Source: G963663315 sp965208975 (GTDB lineage: Bacteria > Pseudomonadota > Gammaproteobacteria > Arenicellales > Poriferihabitantaceae). Taken from it: 64,000 nt of DNA. Where the stretch lies: contig CBDBQH010000003.1 of the NCBI GenBank assembly GCA_965208975.1, forward strand, positions 1,674,001 through 1,738,000, read 5' to 3'. Below are positions 8,565-17,689 of the stretch, in pieces. The position numbers were made by a program, and so were the translations under genes. The notes below the pieces were generated by a model. The model made no database searches and was not told where the DNA came from. It saw only the letters and a list, made by a program, of their open reading frames with translations. The stretch's first letter is position 1. Every line of letters begins with the position of its first letter.

Positions 8565-9448
8565 AACTCAATATCCACCCACACCGGCTGATGATCGGAG
8601 CCGGTGGCGCGGTCATCCACCCGGCACCCGGTCACCGCATGCCGAATGGCGCTGCTGACAAAGACATAGTCCAGTCGCACCGGAGCGCCGTTTACATCGC
8701 TGGTCGGGCCCTCGAATTTATCATGTCCGCAATGACTCCACGCATCAACAAATCCGCAAGGGCTGGTTATATGCCCGCCGTAATCACTGATCGGCCCCAC
8801 CATTTTGAGGTATTCTTGTGAATCCGGCTGAAAATTGAAGTCACCGAACAGGATGGCATGTTCGGCCACTGACTGATTCGACACTCCAGACTCCCAATCC
8901 ATACCGGACAGATTACCACTGACAGCATGGCCTTCATGTACTGCCTGACGATGAATTTCCAGAATGCGCTCCACCTGGGGCAGCCGGGTTGTTGCAGACA
9001 GATGGGTCAGGTGTATCGAATAAACCCGCAGCGGCAGGTCATTGATGATGATGGTAGCCTCAATCGCGGAGCGTTGCAAGCTGAGCGGCCCGATGCTGCC
9101 GTGTTTGGGCAGAAGGTGGTGACGGCTTGACTCAATCGGATACCGACTCAGAATCAGGTTGCCGAATTGCCGGCGTTGGCGGTCTTCGGGCTTCGAGCCG
9201 GAGACATGCAGATCAATGCCGGCTCCATAAACACTGTAGTAATCGCTGAATCGGTCCTGAAAGTACCGCGCCTGGTCGACATGTCCGGTTCGCGGCCAGA
9301 AACGATCCACCTCCTGCAACGCGATCAAGTCCGCCCCGCTAATCTCATCCGCGATTCTGGACAGATCCACCCGGTTGTCACGGCCCTTGCCGTACTGAAT
9401 GTTCCAGGTTACGCATCTCATCGGTCTGTTCCCTGATAAAGACTGCAT
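8561..9448 (-). CDS. Endonuclease/exonuclease/phosphatase (EEP) family protein
   Basis: A 295-residue EEP-superfamily hydrolase. Metal and catalytic motifs are in order: WNIQYG near residue 15, LQEVDRF near 45 (Mg-binding Glu), GNLILSRYP near 96, HLTHL near 145, GDFNFQP near 200, LDYVFVS near 260 and the terminal SDHQPVWVDIEL. There is no signal peptide, so a cytosolic phosphodiesterase or nuclease is likely; the substrate is unknown. ATG 9448 is used, with ATG 9421 as alternative. It heads the minus-strand group containing the DegT aminotransferase and the cysteate lyase-like gene. Confidence 0.87.
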   Translation of the reverse strand: MQSLSGNRPMRCVTWNIQYGKGRDNRVDLSRIADEISGADLIALQEVDRFWPRTGHVDQARYFQDRFSDYYSVYGAGIDLHVSGSKPEDRQRRQFGNLILSRYPIESSRHHLLPKHGSIGPLSLQRSAIEATIIINDLPLRVYSIHLTHLSATTRLPQVERILEIHRQAVHEGHAVSGNLSGMDWESGVSNQSVAEHAILFGDFNFQPDSQEYLKMVGPISDYGGHITSPCGFVDAWSHCGHDKFEGPTSDVNGAPVRLDYVFVSSAIRHAVTGCRVDDRATGSDHQPVWVDIEL

Positions 9449-9497
9449 GAATTCCGGTTTTCTTGTATATCCGGTTACTGGTATAAAGAGTTTCCGG

Positions 9498-10994
9498 TTA
9501 CGGATTCAGTATTTTCATGCCTGAGCCGAAGCCACCGATGACACGTCCGTCGTCGAACTTACCGTCGAAGGCGCCCGCGACTCCGGTCGGGAAGTCCGGC
9601 GCAGTCCCGCCGTAGAACTGTCCCCGCCAGTGCCCGAAATTATCGTCGCCTTGATCCTCATAACTTTTCGTCCCTTGTCGGGTTTCGGCCAGGGTTGAGC
9701 CACGGGTGGTCCCTGAGAAGCCGGCGTTTGTTATCGCGGTATTTTCGAGTCTCAGGTTCCAGCCGAGATCATGATTGCCGTCTCGGAAATCCGCCAAGCC
9801 GCCAGAGATTGTTTGCGTCGTCCCGAAGTTGGCATGCAGTGTCGCTTTCGCCGTGAATACACCGGCTCTTGAATCGCCTCCATCTACGGTCTTCACATAC
9901 TGTCCGCCGGCAGGACCAATATACGTCGCCCTGCCCGAGACGCTGGTAGCGCTTCCTTCAAACTCCTTATGCCCGCCGTAAAAGGCCCGCGCGATGTACG
10001 GCTCCTCGGCGGACGGGTCCGGGCCTCTCAGCCAGACACCGAAATATCGGTAGTCATTATCCAGGACCTTGATCCCCTCAGCAGGATCGTCGGGCGTGAA
10101 GGTCCAGCCGGTCATGGCCGTAATCTCAACCGGGTTTGCGTTGAGGTAGAGCTTGCAGGACGCGGCTTGGCAGGTATAGTCGCCGAGGATGTCGTTGAAT
10201 CGCCCTCTGAATGTGTGGTCTTGAGAAAATTCCTTATTTTCACCGGCCACGCCCTTGTTCCCGGTTTGTCCCTGAGGATGGGCATAATGAGTCACAAATT
10301 CGATGTTATTCGTGGTGATATCCAGGGTATCTTCCCGCCCGTCTTCGTCGGTATCGCGCGTCAGTGGGTGTACCTGAGCGAAAGGCCGGGCGCCTGGACG
10401 CGAAATATCCGTCCAGACCCAGGCTGAATCCCGCACATCCACCACTCGATCCTCCGATCCATCTTGCGGGTCGGCAGGGACGAAGACCGGGCGTTCACGG
10501 GTCAGCTCGAATCCATTGTAGCCGACAGTTGTGGGCGCAACCGGCGCTGCGCGACGCATTGTGTAAGAACCCGGACGTGGCTCGGCGCTGGACACGATGG
10601 CGATTCTGGTTGCGCCGAGATCTTCGCGTTGCGCGGTAATCTTTTCCGGCGCTCCACCCACCACCGGGGGATTCTGGACAGAAGATACTTCAATCGCTTT
10701 TCGGATGGCGCTGACATCTACCGATATATTGCTGGCGCCTTCAGCGTTATCTGCGCTGCCCGTGTTGCCAGTACTGCCGGTGTTGCCAGTACTACCTGTG
10801 TTGCCAGTATTGCCGGCGCTTTCCGCGCTACCCTCACTGCTCGCATTTCCGGTCGCCCCGGTCACCCCCCCGGCGGTGACTCCGGCAGATGACGCCGCAT
10901 TAATACTTTTGCCGCCTCCGCCTCCACAGGCCGCCAGGAATAGCGGAATCACCAGAGTCAGGATCCAATTATTTGTTGTCAATTTCACTGGCAT
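9498..10994 (-). CDS. TbpB-like surface lipoprotein with Gly/Asn/Thr-rich linker
   Basis: A predicted surface lipoprotein of 498 residues from ATG 10994; the frame is open further upstream to 11060 but the shorter start gives a standard lipoprotein signal ending FLAAC followed by five glycines. After it comes a low-complexity linker with repeats of GNTGST (about residues 60-85). The C-terminal third ends with GHWRGQFYGG and GVAGAFDGKFDDGRVIGGFG, the pattern of the transferrin-binding-protein B-type beta-barrel (TbpBBD), shared by Slam-exported lipoproteins. It may bind a host or metal-related ligand. No TonB receptor or Slam gene is adjacent. The repeat-encoded linker may vary in length between strains. 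Confidence 0.8.
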   Translation of the reverse strand: MPVKLTTNNWILTLVIPLFLAACGGGGGKSINAASSAGVTAGGVTGATGNASSEGSAESAGNTGNTGSTGNTGSTGNTGSADNAEGASNISVDVSAIRKAIEVSSVQNPPVVGGAPEKITAQREDLGATRIAIVSSAEPRPGSYTMRRAAPVAPTTVGYNGFELTRERPVFVPADPQDGSEDRVVDVRDSAWVWTDISRPGARPFAQVHPLTRDTDEDGREDTLDITTNNIEFVTHYAHPQGQTGNKGVAGENKEFSQDHTFRGRFNDILGDYTCQAASCKLYLNANPVEITAMTGWTFTPDDPAEGIKVLDNDYRYFGVWLRGPDPSAEEPYIARAFYGGHKEFEGSATSVSGRATYIGPAGGQYVKTVDGGDSRAGVFTAKATLHANFGTTQTISGGLADFRDGNHDLGWNLRLENTAITNAGFSGTTRGSTLAETRQGTKSYEDQGDDNFGHWRGQFYGGTAPDFPTGVAGAFDGKFDDGRVIGGFGSGMKILNP

Positions 10995-11247
10995 GTTCTC
11001 TAAAAAAAAATTATGCTTCGTTTCAAAAGCGACACAAGTCCAGAATTTGTAAATCAACAATACCCATACCGGGCGCCGCCGCCTGGATCATCAGCCACTC
11101 TACTTTACCGACATTTATTTGAAGAAACAAGAGAAAGCTCTTGTAAGTGCACGGAACAGTTCCAAAAACGCCGTGGCAAATTATTCGAGTTCTGTTGTCT
11201 TTATTGACTGTGACCCTTGATATCTGCGGCAGAAAAAGGAATGCAAA

Positions 11248-12615
11248 ATGAAGACGAGTAACAACCTCAGGTCTCTTTCACAAGACATTTGCAACCGGCG
11301 GACGACGGTTGAAGCATTGGTGAGCGGGACTCTGGAAAAAGCGAAGGCCAGTGAAAACGTCCTGGTTTCGATCAATCAGGAGGCGCTGGCTCAGGCCAGG
11401 CAGGTTGATCGTTCCATTGGAGCCGGACATCGTGTTCCCGCCCTGGCCGGTATTCCAATCACCCTGAAGGACCTGTTCGATATTGAGGGAGAGGTCACGC
11501 TGGCCGGGTCGATTGCCTTGCGGCATTCGGCAGCGAAGGCGGTGCGGGACTGTGACGTGGCAGGCCGGTTGCGAAGCGCCGGATTGTTGTTCGCCGGTAG
11601 GGCCAATATGAGTGAGTTCGCTTTCAGCGGCATGGGAATCAATCCTCATTATGGCGCCCCGAAGTGCATCTGGGATCGGCAGACCGGACGATTGCCGGGG
11701 GGATCTTCTTCGGGCAGCGCGGTCAGTGTGGCGGAAGGGATCGTGCCGGCTTCAATCGGGTCGGACACTGCCGGTTCCTGCCGCGCCCCCGCCGCTTTCA
11801 ACGGCATTGTCGGAGTCAAGCCGAGTTATGGGCGATTGTCCCTGGATGGAGTCTACCCGTTGTCGCCCACCTCGGACGCGCCCGGGCCGATGGCGGTGGA
11901 TGTCGATAGCTGTTTTCTGCTGGATCAACTGATGTCCGGGTCCTGGGACGGGCAGGGCGCCTTGCCACTCATCGATCACACGGATTGCGCTTCGCTGCAA
12001 CTGGTTATTCCCGAAAGTACGGTGATGGAAGGGCTGGATCATGAAGTAGCGGATGATTTTAATCGGGCTGTGGATGCTCTCCGCCAGGCAGGCGCCAGTG
12101 TGGAGCGGATCGAAATGCCGGTCATCAGTGAGTGCGTGGAAATGTTTCTCACCCGTGCGGTAGTGGGTTATGAGGCCCTGCGGCATCATGCTGAATTACT
12201 GGAGAAATACGGACATGAATATGATCCTTTTGTGTATAACCGGATGACTGCTTTCAAAGGGGTTACCGAGGAAGAGCAGCAAGCCCGCTACCGTGACAAG
12301 GCCCGAATGAAGGCTTCTTTCGAGCAGACCATGAAGGATGTGGGCGCTGACGCGGTGATCTGCCCGACCGCTCCGTGCATTGCGCCGACCCTGGCCGCGG
12401 CGGGGGTTGTTGCAAACCAGACGAGAATCAATTTGAGAAATCTGAGAAATACCGCCTCGGCAAACTATTTTGACGGATGTTCGCTTAGTCTGCCGTGTCA
12501 TACTCACGGCAAGGCGCCGACTGGCCTGATGGTGTCCGCCGTTCATGGTCATGATGCGCGACTGTATGCGATTGCGGCAGCTGTCGAGCGGGTGATTGAC
12601 GCCGCGCGGAATTGA
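11248..12615 (+). CDS. Amidase signature family enzyme (first of two)
   Basis: A 455-residue amidase-signature hydrolase, probably cytosolic. The Ser-cisSer-Lys triad is visible: Lys in PITLKDLFD near residue 73, cis-Ser in GGSSSGSAVS near 153, and nucleophile Ser in GSDTAGSCRAPAAFNG near 175. An AAAAAGGA-like ribosome site precedes ATG 11248. It is not part of a gatCAB operon, and lies directly upstream of a TRAP transporter with a second amidase on the far side, suggesting catabolism of an imported amide or carbamoyl compound. Substrate unknown. Confidence 0.9.
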   Translation: MKTSNNLRSLSQDICNRRTTVEALVSGTLEKAKASENVLVSINQEALAQARQVDRSIGAGHRVPALAGIPITLKDLFDIEGEVTLAGSIALRHSAAKAVRDCDVAGRLRSAGLLFAGRANMSEFAFSGMGINPHYGAPKCIWDRQTGRLPGGSSSGSAVSVAEGIVPASIGSDTAGSCRAPAAFNGIVGVKPSYGRLSLDGVYPLSPTSDAPGPMAVDVDSCFLLDQLMSGSWDGQGALPLIDHTDCASLQLVIPESTVMEGLDHEVADDFNRAVDALRQAGASVERIEMPVISECVEMFLTRAVVGYEALRHHAELLEKYGHEYDPFVYNRMTAFKGVTEEEQQARYRDKARMKASFEQTMKDVGADAVICPTAPCIAPTLAAAGVVANQTRINLRNLRNTASANYFDGCSLSLPCHTHGKAPTGLMVSAVHGHDARLYAIAAAVERVIDAARN

Positions 12616-12784
12616 CAGGACGGCAAGTAGATTATTCCGGGAATATAGCCATGGGAATATAGACCTTGTTTACCCGAAAGATATAAAGTACCCTTGATTG
12701 TCGATGTTGACGGTGGCAGTCCAGTGAAGATTTGATTGCCGATGTCAATATCCCGTTGTTTACACCAGAATAAGAGGACTAAAA

Positions 12785-13891
12785 ATGAAAGATCAGAATT
12801 CTCGCAGAAAATTTTTGAAAGGCTCGGCCGTTGCCGCAACGGCGACGGCTGTGGGCGCTCTTGCGGCGCCGGCGATTGTACGGGCCGCTCCGGTAACCCT
12901 GAAGATGCAGGCCGCCTGGGGAGGCGGTATTTTCCTGGAAAACGCGAAATCCTACGTTGACCGGGTCAACGCAATGGCCGGAGACGCGCTGCAAATTGAA
13001 CTGCTGCCGGTCAATTCAGTGGTCAAGACCAGCCAGATGCAGGATGCTGTGCATCGTGGCGTGCTGGATGCGGCGCACTATGTGCCAGCCTACTGGTATT
13101 CAAAATCCACCGTAGCCTCATTATTCGGCACCGGACCTTGCTTTGGCTGGTCCAGCCAGGAAGTGCTCGGCTGGGTTTATTATGGCGGCGGGCAGGAATT
13201 GTTCGATAAACTGATGGCCAAACTCGGTTTGAATCTGGTCAGCTTTTTCAACAGCCCGATGCCAGCGCAACCGCTCGGCTGGTTCAATGAGGAGATCAAG
13301 GATTCGAGTCAAATGGAAGGGCTTAAATATCGTACCGTTGGACTGGCTGCCGATGTACTGCTTGAAATGGGCATGTCTGTGGTGCAGTTACCGGGTGGCG
13401 AGATTCAGCCAGCGATGAAATCGGGTCTGATTGACGCCGCGGAATTTAACAATCCGACCTCTGACCGTGATTTTGGCATGCAGGATGTTTCCAAACACTA
13501 CCACCTGGCCAGTTTCCATCAATCCCAGGAATTCTTTGAAGTGACTTTCAACAAGGACAAGTATGACAGTCTGTCGGATGAGTTGAAAGCGATTCTGAAA
13601 TACGCTTCAGAAGCCGAAAATTCGAATTTCTACTGGCACAATACGCGGCGGTACGCCGATGACCTGGTTAAACTGTCCACTGAACAGGGGGTCAATGTCT
13701 ACCGGACTCCGGATTCCGTCATGTCCGACCAGTTGAAAGCCTGGGATGTCGTCGTCGAACGTCTGTCCGGTGAGGACGAATTCTTCGCGGAAGTCATTGC
13801 CTCCCAGAAAGCGTATGCCAAAACGGTCATGAATTACCTGAATCTGAATCAGCCTGACTACAAACTGGCCTACGATCATCATTTCTCCTGA
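12785..13891 (+). CDS. TRAP transporter substrate-binding protein, Tat-exported
   Basis: A 368-residue periplasmic solute-binding protein of the DctP superfamily, FcbT1/TakP-like branch (COG4663 type). A twin-arginine signal is present: SRRKFLKG then a long alanine-rich hydrophobic stretch ending AIVRAA. Conserved family features include the motif near residue 80-110 with GVLDAAHYVPAYW and the later block GLKYRTVGLAADVLLEMG, around the arginine that binds the ligand carboxylate, and GGEIQPAMKSGLIDAAEF. Ligands in this branch include 2-oxo acids, lactate and chloroaromatic acids. A GAGGA ribosome site precedes ATG 12785. It is separated from the permease genes by a strong hairpin, a common way to express the binding protein in excess. 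Confidence 0.92.
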   Translation: MKDQNSRRKFLKGSAVAATATAVGALAAPAIVRAAPVTLKMQAAWGGGIFLENAKSYVDRVNAMAGDALQIELLPVNSVVKTSQMQDAVHRGVLDAAHYVPAYWYSKSTVASLFGTGPCFGWSSQEVLGWVYYGGGQELFDKLMAKLGLNLVSFFNSPMPAQPLGWFNEEIKDSSQMEGLKYRTVGLAADVLLEMGMSVVQLPGGEIQPAMKSGLIDAAEFNNPTSDRDFGMQDVSKHYHLASFHQSQEFFEVTFNKDKYDSLSDELKAILKYASEAENSNFYWHNTRRYADDLVKLSTEQGVNVYRTPDSVMSDQLKAWDVVVERLSGEDEFFAEVIASQKAYAKTVMNYLNLNQPDYKLAYDHHFS

Positions 13892-13928
13892 TTTTCGAGG
13901 AGCGGGAACCACGATACCGCTGTCTTTT

Positions 13929-13949
13929 CGGGGGTCTGAACGGCCCCCG
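13929..13949 (+). terminator. Hairpin between TRAP binding-protein and permease genes
   Basis: A 6-bp GC stem CGGGGG/CCCCCG with a 9-nt loop, followed by ATTTTAT, 37 bp after the binding-protein stop. It could act as a partial terminator or mRNA stabiliser that raises binding-protein over permease expression. Confidence 0.6.
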
Positions 13950-13984
13950 GATTTTATGACGCAGCCGGATTGCGGGGCGCTCGA

Positions 13985-14560
13985 ATGACCGGACTGATTT
14001 ATGCCATAGAGAGTCTGAGCACCTGGGTCGGACGTATGTTTGGCTGGTGTATCCTGATTCTGACTTTCTCGGTTTCCTACGAAGTCTTTGTGCGCTATGT
14101 GTTGAATGCTCCGACTGTCTGGGCGTTCGATGTGATGGTACAGATGTATGGCGCTTTATTCCTGATGGCGGGGCCTTACGCGCTGGCTCATGATTCCCAT
14201 GTCAGGGGCGATGTGCTCTATCGGTTGTTTCCGGTGCGAGTGCAGGCGACCATTGATTTCGTTCTGTATCTGCTTTTCTTTTTTCCCGGCATGCTGGCGC
14301 TGTTCTGGTTCGGGGCGGAAATTGCCTCCGATTCCTGGCGTTACCAGGAAGTCAGCTGGAACAGCCCCGCAAGAATCCAGATCTATTTTTTCAAAACGCT
14401 GATTCCCCTGGCGGGGGGGCTGTTGATCATCCAGGGCATCGCCGAAATTCTTCGCTGCTGGAAGGCCATGCGCTCCGGCCAATGGATGGAGAGGCTGGAG
14501 GATGTTCATGGAACAGAGGAGTTGCTGATCTCTGAAGGCATGGCCTCTCAGGACAAGTAA
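13985..14560 (+). CDS. TRAP transporter small permease (DctQ)
   Basis: A 191-residue inner-membrane protein with four hydrophobic segments (about residues 15-35, 50-70, 90-110 and 130-150), the layout of DctQ small subunits (COG4665 type). ATG 13985 is chosen; a TTG at 13970 is the alternative. The block EVFVRYVLNAPTVWAFD near residue 35 is typical of the family. It forms the Na+-driven importer with DctM, whose gene starts 29 bp downstream. Confidence 0.9.
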   Translation: MTGLIYAIESLSTWVGRMFGWCILILTFSVSYEVFVRYVLNAPTVWAFDVMVQMYGALFLMAGPYALAHDSHVRGDVLYRLFPVRVQATIDFVLYLLFFFPGMLALFWFGAEIASDSWRYQEVSWNSPARIQIYFFKTLIPLAGGLLIIQGIAEILRCWKAMRSGQWMERLEDVHGTEELLISEGMASQDK

Positions 14561-14589
14561 ACGGATGAATGGATCTTTAAGGTTTCAGC

Positions 14590-15957
14590 ATGACCAATCC
14601 TGAAGTAGCCATTTTGATGCTGGGACTGTTTATCGTCCTGGTTCTGCTGGGCTTCCCGATCGCGTTTACCCTGATCGCGATGGGCGTGGGTTTCGGTTAT
14701 TTCGCGTATCACCAGGCCGGGTCGATCGAAGTTATCGCCGACGCATTCAATAACCAGATTTTTTATCTTCTCAACCAGAATACCTACTCGGTGATGGAGA
14801 ATGATACTCTGGTGGCCATTCCATTATTCCTGTTCATGGGTTATGTCGTTGAGCGCGCGAATATTGTGAATCGTCTGTTTTCGTCTTTGCAGCTGGCGGC
14901 CCGCAACCTGCCGGGTTCGATGGCAATTGCCGCGCTGATCACCTGTGCGGTGTTCTCCACAGCCAGCGGCATTGTCGGCGCCGTGGTCACCCTGATGGGA
15001 TTGCTGGCGTTCCCGGCGATGGCCAATGCGAGTTACCGCAAGGATTTCAGCGCCGGCGTGATCTGTGCGGGGGGCACTCTGGGGATTCTGATTCCGCCTT
15101 CCATCATGCTCATCGTTTACGCCGCAATCGCGGAACTTTCGCCATTAAGGCTTTATGCGGCTGCCGTATTTCCGGGCTTGCTGTTGGCGGGACTGTATAT
15201 CGTCTATGTGATCATCCGGGTGTTCATCAATCCCTCCATCGCGCCCAAGCCGGCCCATGACCATTCGATCAGCCGCAAGCAGGTTTATCTACAGTTGATT
15301 ACTTCCTTTGTTCCCCTTACGGCGCTGATCATGCTGGTGCTGGGCTCCATTCTGGGAGGGCTGGCGACACCGGCTGAAGCGGCGGCAATGGGCGCCCTGG
15401 GCGGATTGATTCTGGCCCTGCTGTATCGTTCCCTGAGCTGGACAAAGGTCAAGGAATCCGTTTTTCTGACCGCGAAAACGACCGCGATGGTGTGCTGGAT
15501 GTTCGTCGGCTCCTGGACGTTTGCCTCTGTTTTTTCTTATCTGGGCGGTCACGATGTGATCGAACACTGGGTATTGGCGCTGAACCTCCAGCCGTGGCAG
15601 TTCCTGGTGATGGTGCAGCTGATCATCTTTTTGCTGGGGTGGCCACTGGAATGGTCCGAAATCCTGATCATTTTTGTGCCGATTTTCCTGCCGATGCTGG
15701 ATACCTTCGGTGTCAATCCCTATTTCTTCGCCATGCTGGTCGCGCTGAATTTACAGACCTCATTCCTGACTCCGCCGATGGCGATGTCCGCCTATTATCT
15801 GAAAGGGGTGTTAAAGAACCAGATTGAACTGATGGAGATTTTCAAGGGCATCATGCCTTATCTGTCGATTGTCATTTTCTGTATGGTATTGATGTATCTT
15901 TTCCCTGAAATCGCACTCTGGTTGCCCGATTACCTGTTCGGCGTATACATTCCATGA
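14590..15957 (+). CDS. TRAP transporter large permease (DctM)
   Basis: A 455-residue multi-spanning membrane protein with about 12 hydrophobic helices, of the DctM large-subunit family (COG4664 type). Typical segments are the N-terminal VLLGFPIAFTLIAMGVGFGYF, DTLVAIPLFLFMGYV near residue 78, GGTLGILIPPSIMLIVYA near 160 and TPAEAAAMGALG near 260. It is the transport channel working with DctQ and the Tat-exported binding protein. The stop codon (15955-15957) falls inside the first copy of a short direct repeat that flanks a family A palindrome just downstream. Confidence 0.93.
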   Translation: MTNPEVAILMLGLFIVLVLLGFPIAFTLIAMGVGFGYFAYHQAGSIEVIADAFNNQIFYLLNQNTYSVMENDTLVAIPLFLFMGYVVERANIVNRLFSSLQLAARNLPGSMAIAALITCAVFSTASGIVGAVVTLMGLLAFPAMANASYRKDFSAGVICAGGTLGILIPPSIMLIVYAAIAELSPLRLYAAAVFPGLLLAGLYIVYVIIRVFINPSIAPKPAHDHSISRKQVYLQLITSFVPLTALIMLVLGSILGGLATPAEAAAMGALGGLILALLYRSLSWTKVKESVFLTAKTTAMVCWMFVGSWTFASVFSYLGGHDVIEHWVLALNLQPWQFLVMVQLIIFLLGWPLEWSEILIIFVPIFLPMLDTFGVNPYFFAMLVALNLQTSFLTPPMAMSAYYLKGVLKNQIELMEIFKGIMPYLSIVIFCMVLMYLFPEIALWLPDYLFGVYIP

Positions 15958-16036
15958 ACAAAACCGGCATTCGGGCGGGCACGGAGACCCGCCCCTATGA
16001 GTTCGGGGCATAATATCCCATGAACAAAATCGGCAT
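15949..16036. repeat. Family A palindrome flanked by a ~20-bp direct duplication
   Basis: A reverse-oriented family A hairpin (CGGGCGGGCAC... GACCCGCCCC, about 15970-16000) is bracketed by two nearly identical copies of CCATGAACAAAACCGGCATT at 15952-15971 and 16019-16036 (one mismatch, C/T). The left copy includes the dctM stop codon; the right copy abuts the start of the next gene. This looks like a target duplication caused by insertion of the palindrome. Confidence 0.75.
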
Positions 16037-16042
16037 TGCCAG

Positions 16043-17380
16043 ATGAACCAGGTTGCAGGCAATCACAATCAAACGGTCGAAGAGCAGGTTCGATTGATCC
16101 GGGAAGGGTCTCTGACTTCAGAAAAATGGGTGAAAAGCTGTCTCGACAGGATTTCTGCGACCGACTCACAAATCGGCGCCTGGACTCATCTTGATTCGGG
16201 CCTGGCGCTCGAACAGGCCAAAGAGATGGACCGGATTCGTCGCGCCGGCAAACCGACAGGACCACTGCATGGCGTTCCGGTCGGAATCAAGGATATTTTC
16301 GATACCGATGATCAGCCGACCGAGCGTGGCAGCGCTATTTACGCGGGGCGCCAGCCCGATGCGAATTGTGCGGTGGTCGAGAAATTAAAGGAAGCCGGGG
16401 CGGTGATTCTCGGCAAAACCGTGACCACGGAACTGGCCTGGAAGCATCCCGCCGATACACGTAACCCACACAATCCGGCCCATACTCCCGGCGGCTCTTC
16501 GAGTGGTTCGGCGGCGGCGGTGGCTGCCGGGCATGTCCCCCTGTCAATCGGCAGCCAGACTAATGGCTCAACCATTCGTCCTGCCTCTTATTGTGGAGTT
16601 TACGGATACAAGCCGACCCGCGGCATTATTTCCCGGCGGGGTTCGTTGCAGACTTCGCCGACACTGGATCAGGTCGGTCTGTTCGGGCAACATCCCGCTG
16701 ACGTGGCGTTGCTGTGTGATGCGCTCGGCGGCTATGACGCCAGTGACAAAATGAGTTATCTGGCGCCACGACCGCAAGTACTCAAAGGTTATTATTCAGA
16801 AGTTCCGATTGAGCCGGCGCTGGCCTGGATCGACCTGCCATACTCGCACCGATATTGTGCGGCGACCGTGGCCGGCTGCGAGGAAGTCATCGAGATGCTG
16901 GGAGACCGGATTGAACGGATACCGGCGCCGAAAACCTTCTCTGTATTGATTGAGACCCTGCACCGCATCTACAGGTACGAGATTTATCAATGTCTGGAGT
17001 ATGAAAGAGAGAATCATGGCGCGTTGTTGAGCGATACAACGATTCGTGGTCTGTCTGCGGCCAGCCAGACAAGCCGGGATGAATATGAGGAAGCGCAGGA
17101 AATCATGCAGGCCGCAACCGACTGGTTTCAACAGTTTTTCTACGACTATGACGCGATCCTGACACCGGCGGCGCTCGGAGAAGCTCCGGTATTCGGTGGC
17201 GTCGGAGACCCTGTCTGTTGTACGATATGGACATTATGCGGACTCCCCTGCCTGTCCCTGCCGCTACTGGTCGGAGAAAATCAACTCCCTGTCGGTATTC
17301 AGCTGGTAGCGGGGGAAAACGAGGATGATCGTATGTTTCGAACGACTCGATGGTTGCTGGATTACCTGAAACCGGCCTGA
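16043..17380 (+). CDS. Amidase signature family enzyme (second of two)
   Basis: A 445-residue amidase-signature hydrolase, distinct from the one at 11.2 kb. Triad residues: Lys in VGIKDIFD near residue 82, cis-Ser in GGSSSGSAAAVAAG near 155, and nucleophile Ser in GSQTNGSTIRPASYCG near 180, where Asn replaces the more common Ala/Gly before Gly-Ser, a variant seen in several allophanate hydrolase and 6-aminohexanoate-type relatives. It follows dctM by 85 bp, so the set amidase-TRAP-amidase may form one catabolic unit. The substrate is unknown. Confidence 0.9.
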   Translation: MNQVAGNHNQTVEEQVRLIREGSLTSEKWVKSCLDRISATDSQIGAWTHLDSGLALEQAKEMDRIRRAGKPTGPLHGVPVGIKDIFDTDDQPTERGSAIYAGRQPDANCAVVEKLKEAGAVILGKTVTTELAWKHPADTRNPHNPAHTPGGSSSGSAAAVAAGHVPLSIGSQTNGSTIRPASYCGVYGYKPTRGIISRRGSLQTSPTLDQVGLFGQHPADVALLCDALGGYDASDKMSYLAPRPQVLKGYYSEVPIEPALAWIDLPYSHRYCAATVAGCEEVIEMLGDRIERIPAPKTFSVLIETLHRIYRYEIYQCLEYERENHGALLSDTTIRGLSAASQTSRDEYEEAQEIMQAATDWFQQFFYDYDAILTPAALGEAPVFGGVGDPVCCTIWTLCGLPCLSLPLLVGENQLPVGIQLVAGENEDDRMFRTTRWLLDYLKPA

Positions 17381-17441
17381 AATCGCAATGAATGGTAAAG
17401 AAGTTGCCTGATACAGACCATTACATGGGGCGGTCCCCGCA

Positions 17442-17648
17442 ATGATGAGAGCCAGACTGGTAAAACTTGTTACCGGCGCGGTGGGTGTTATGCTGCTGTC
17501 CTTGTTTGTGATCGGGCTATCGCACAGTATCTCCAGCGGATTCGCCGGATTCCTGGGAGGCCTGCCTTTCGCGGTTATCGTGATTATGGTGCTGGCTATG
17601 GCCGTTTACGATTTCTGGGATGAATGTGTACGCAGGGGTGGACAGTAA
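17442..17648 (+). CDS. Small two-helix membrane protein, unknown
   Basis: A 68-residue ORF with two clear hydrophobic segments (about residues 10-28 and 38-56), a basic N-terminus and a charged C-terminal tail DFWDECVRRGGQ. It is not antisense to another gene and lies at the end of the amidase-TRAP-amidase run. No recognised family and a weak ribosome site (ATG 17442 or 17445), so it may or may not be expressed. Confidence 0.5.
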   Translation: MMRARLVKLVTGAVGVMLLSLFVIGLSHSISSGFAGFLGGLPFAVIVIMVLAMAVYDFWDECVRRGGQ

Positions 17649-17689
17649 ATCCCGGGCAGGTAGTAAACGCGGGCGGTAAATCCAGCGGA

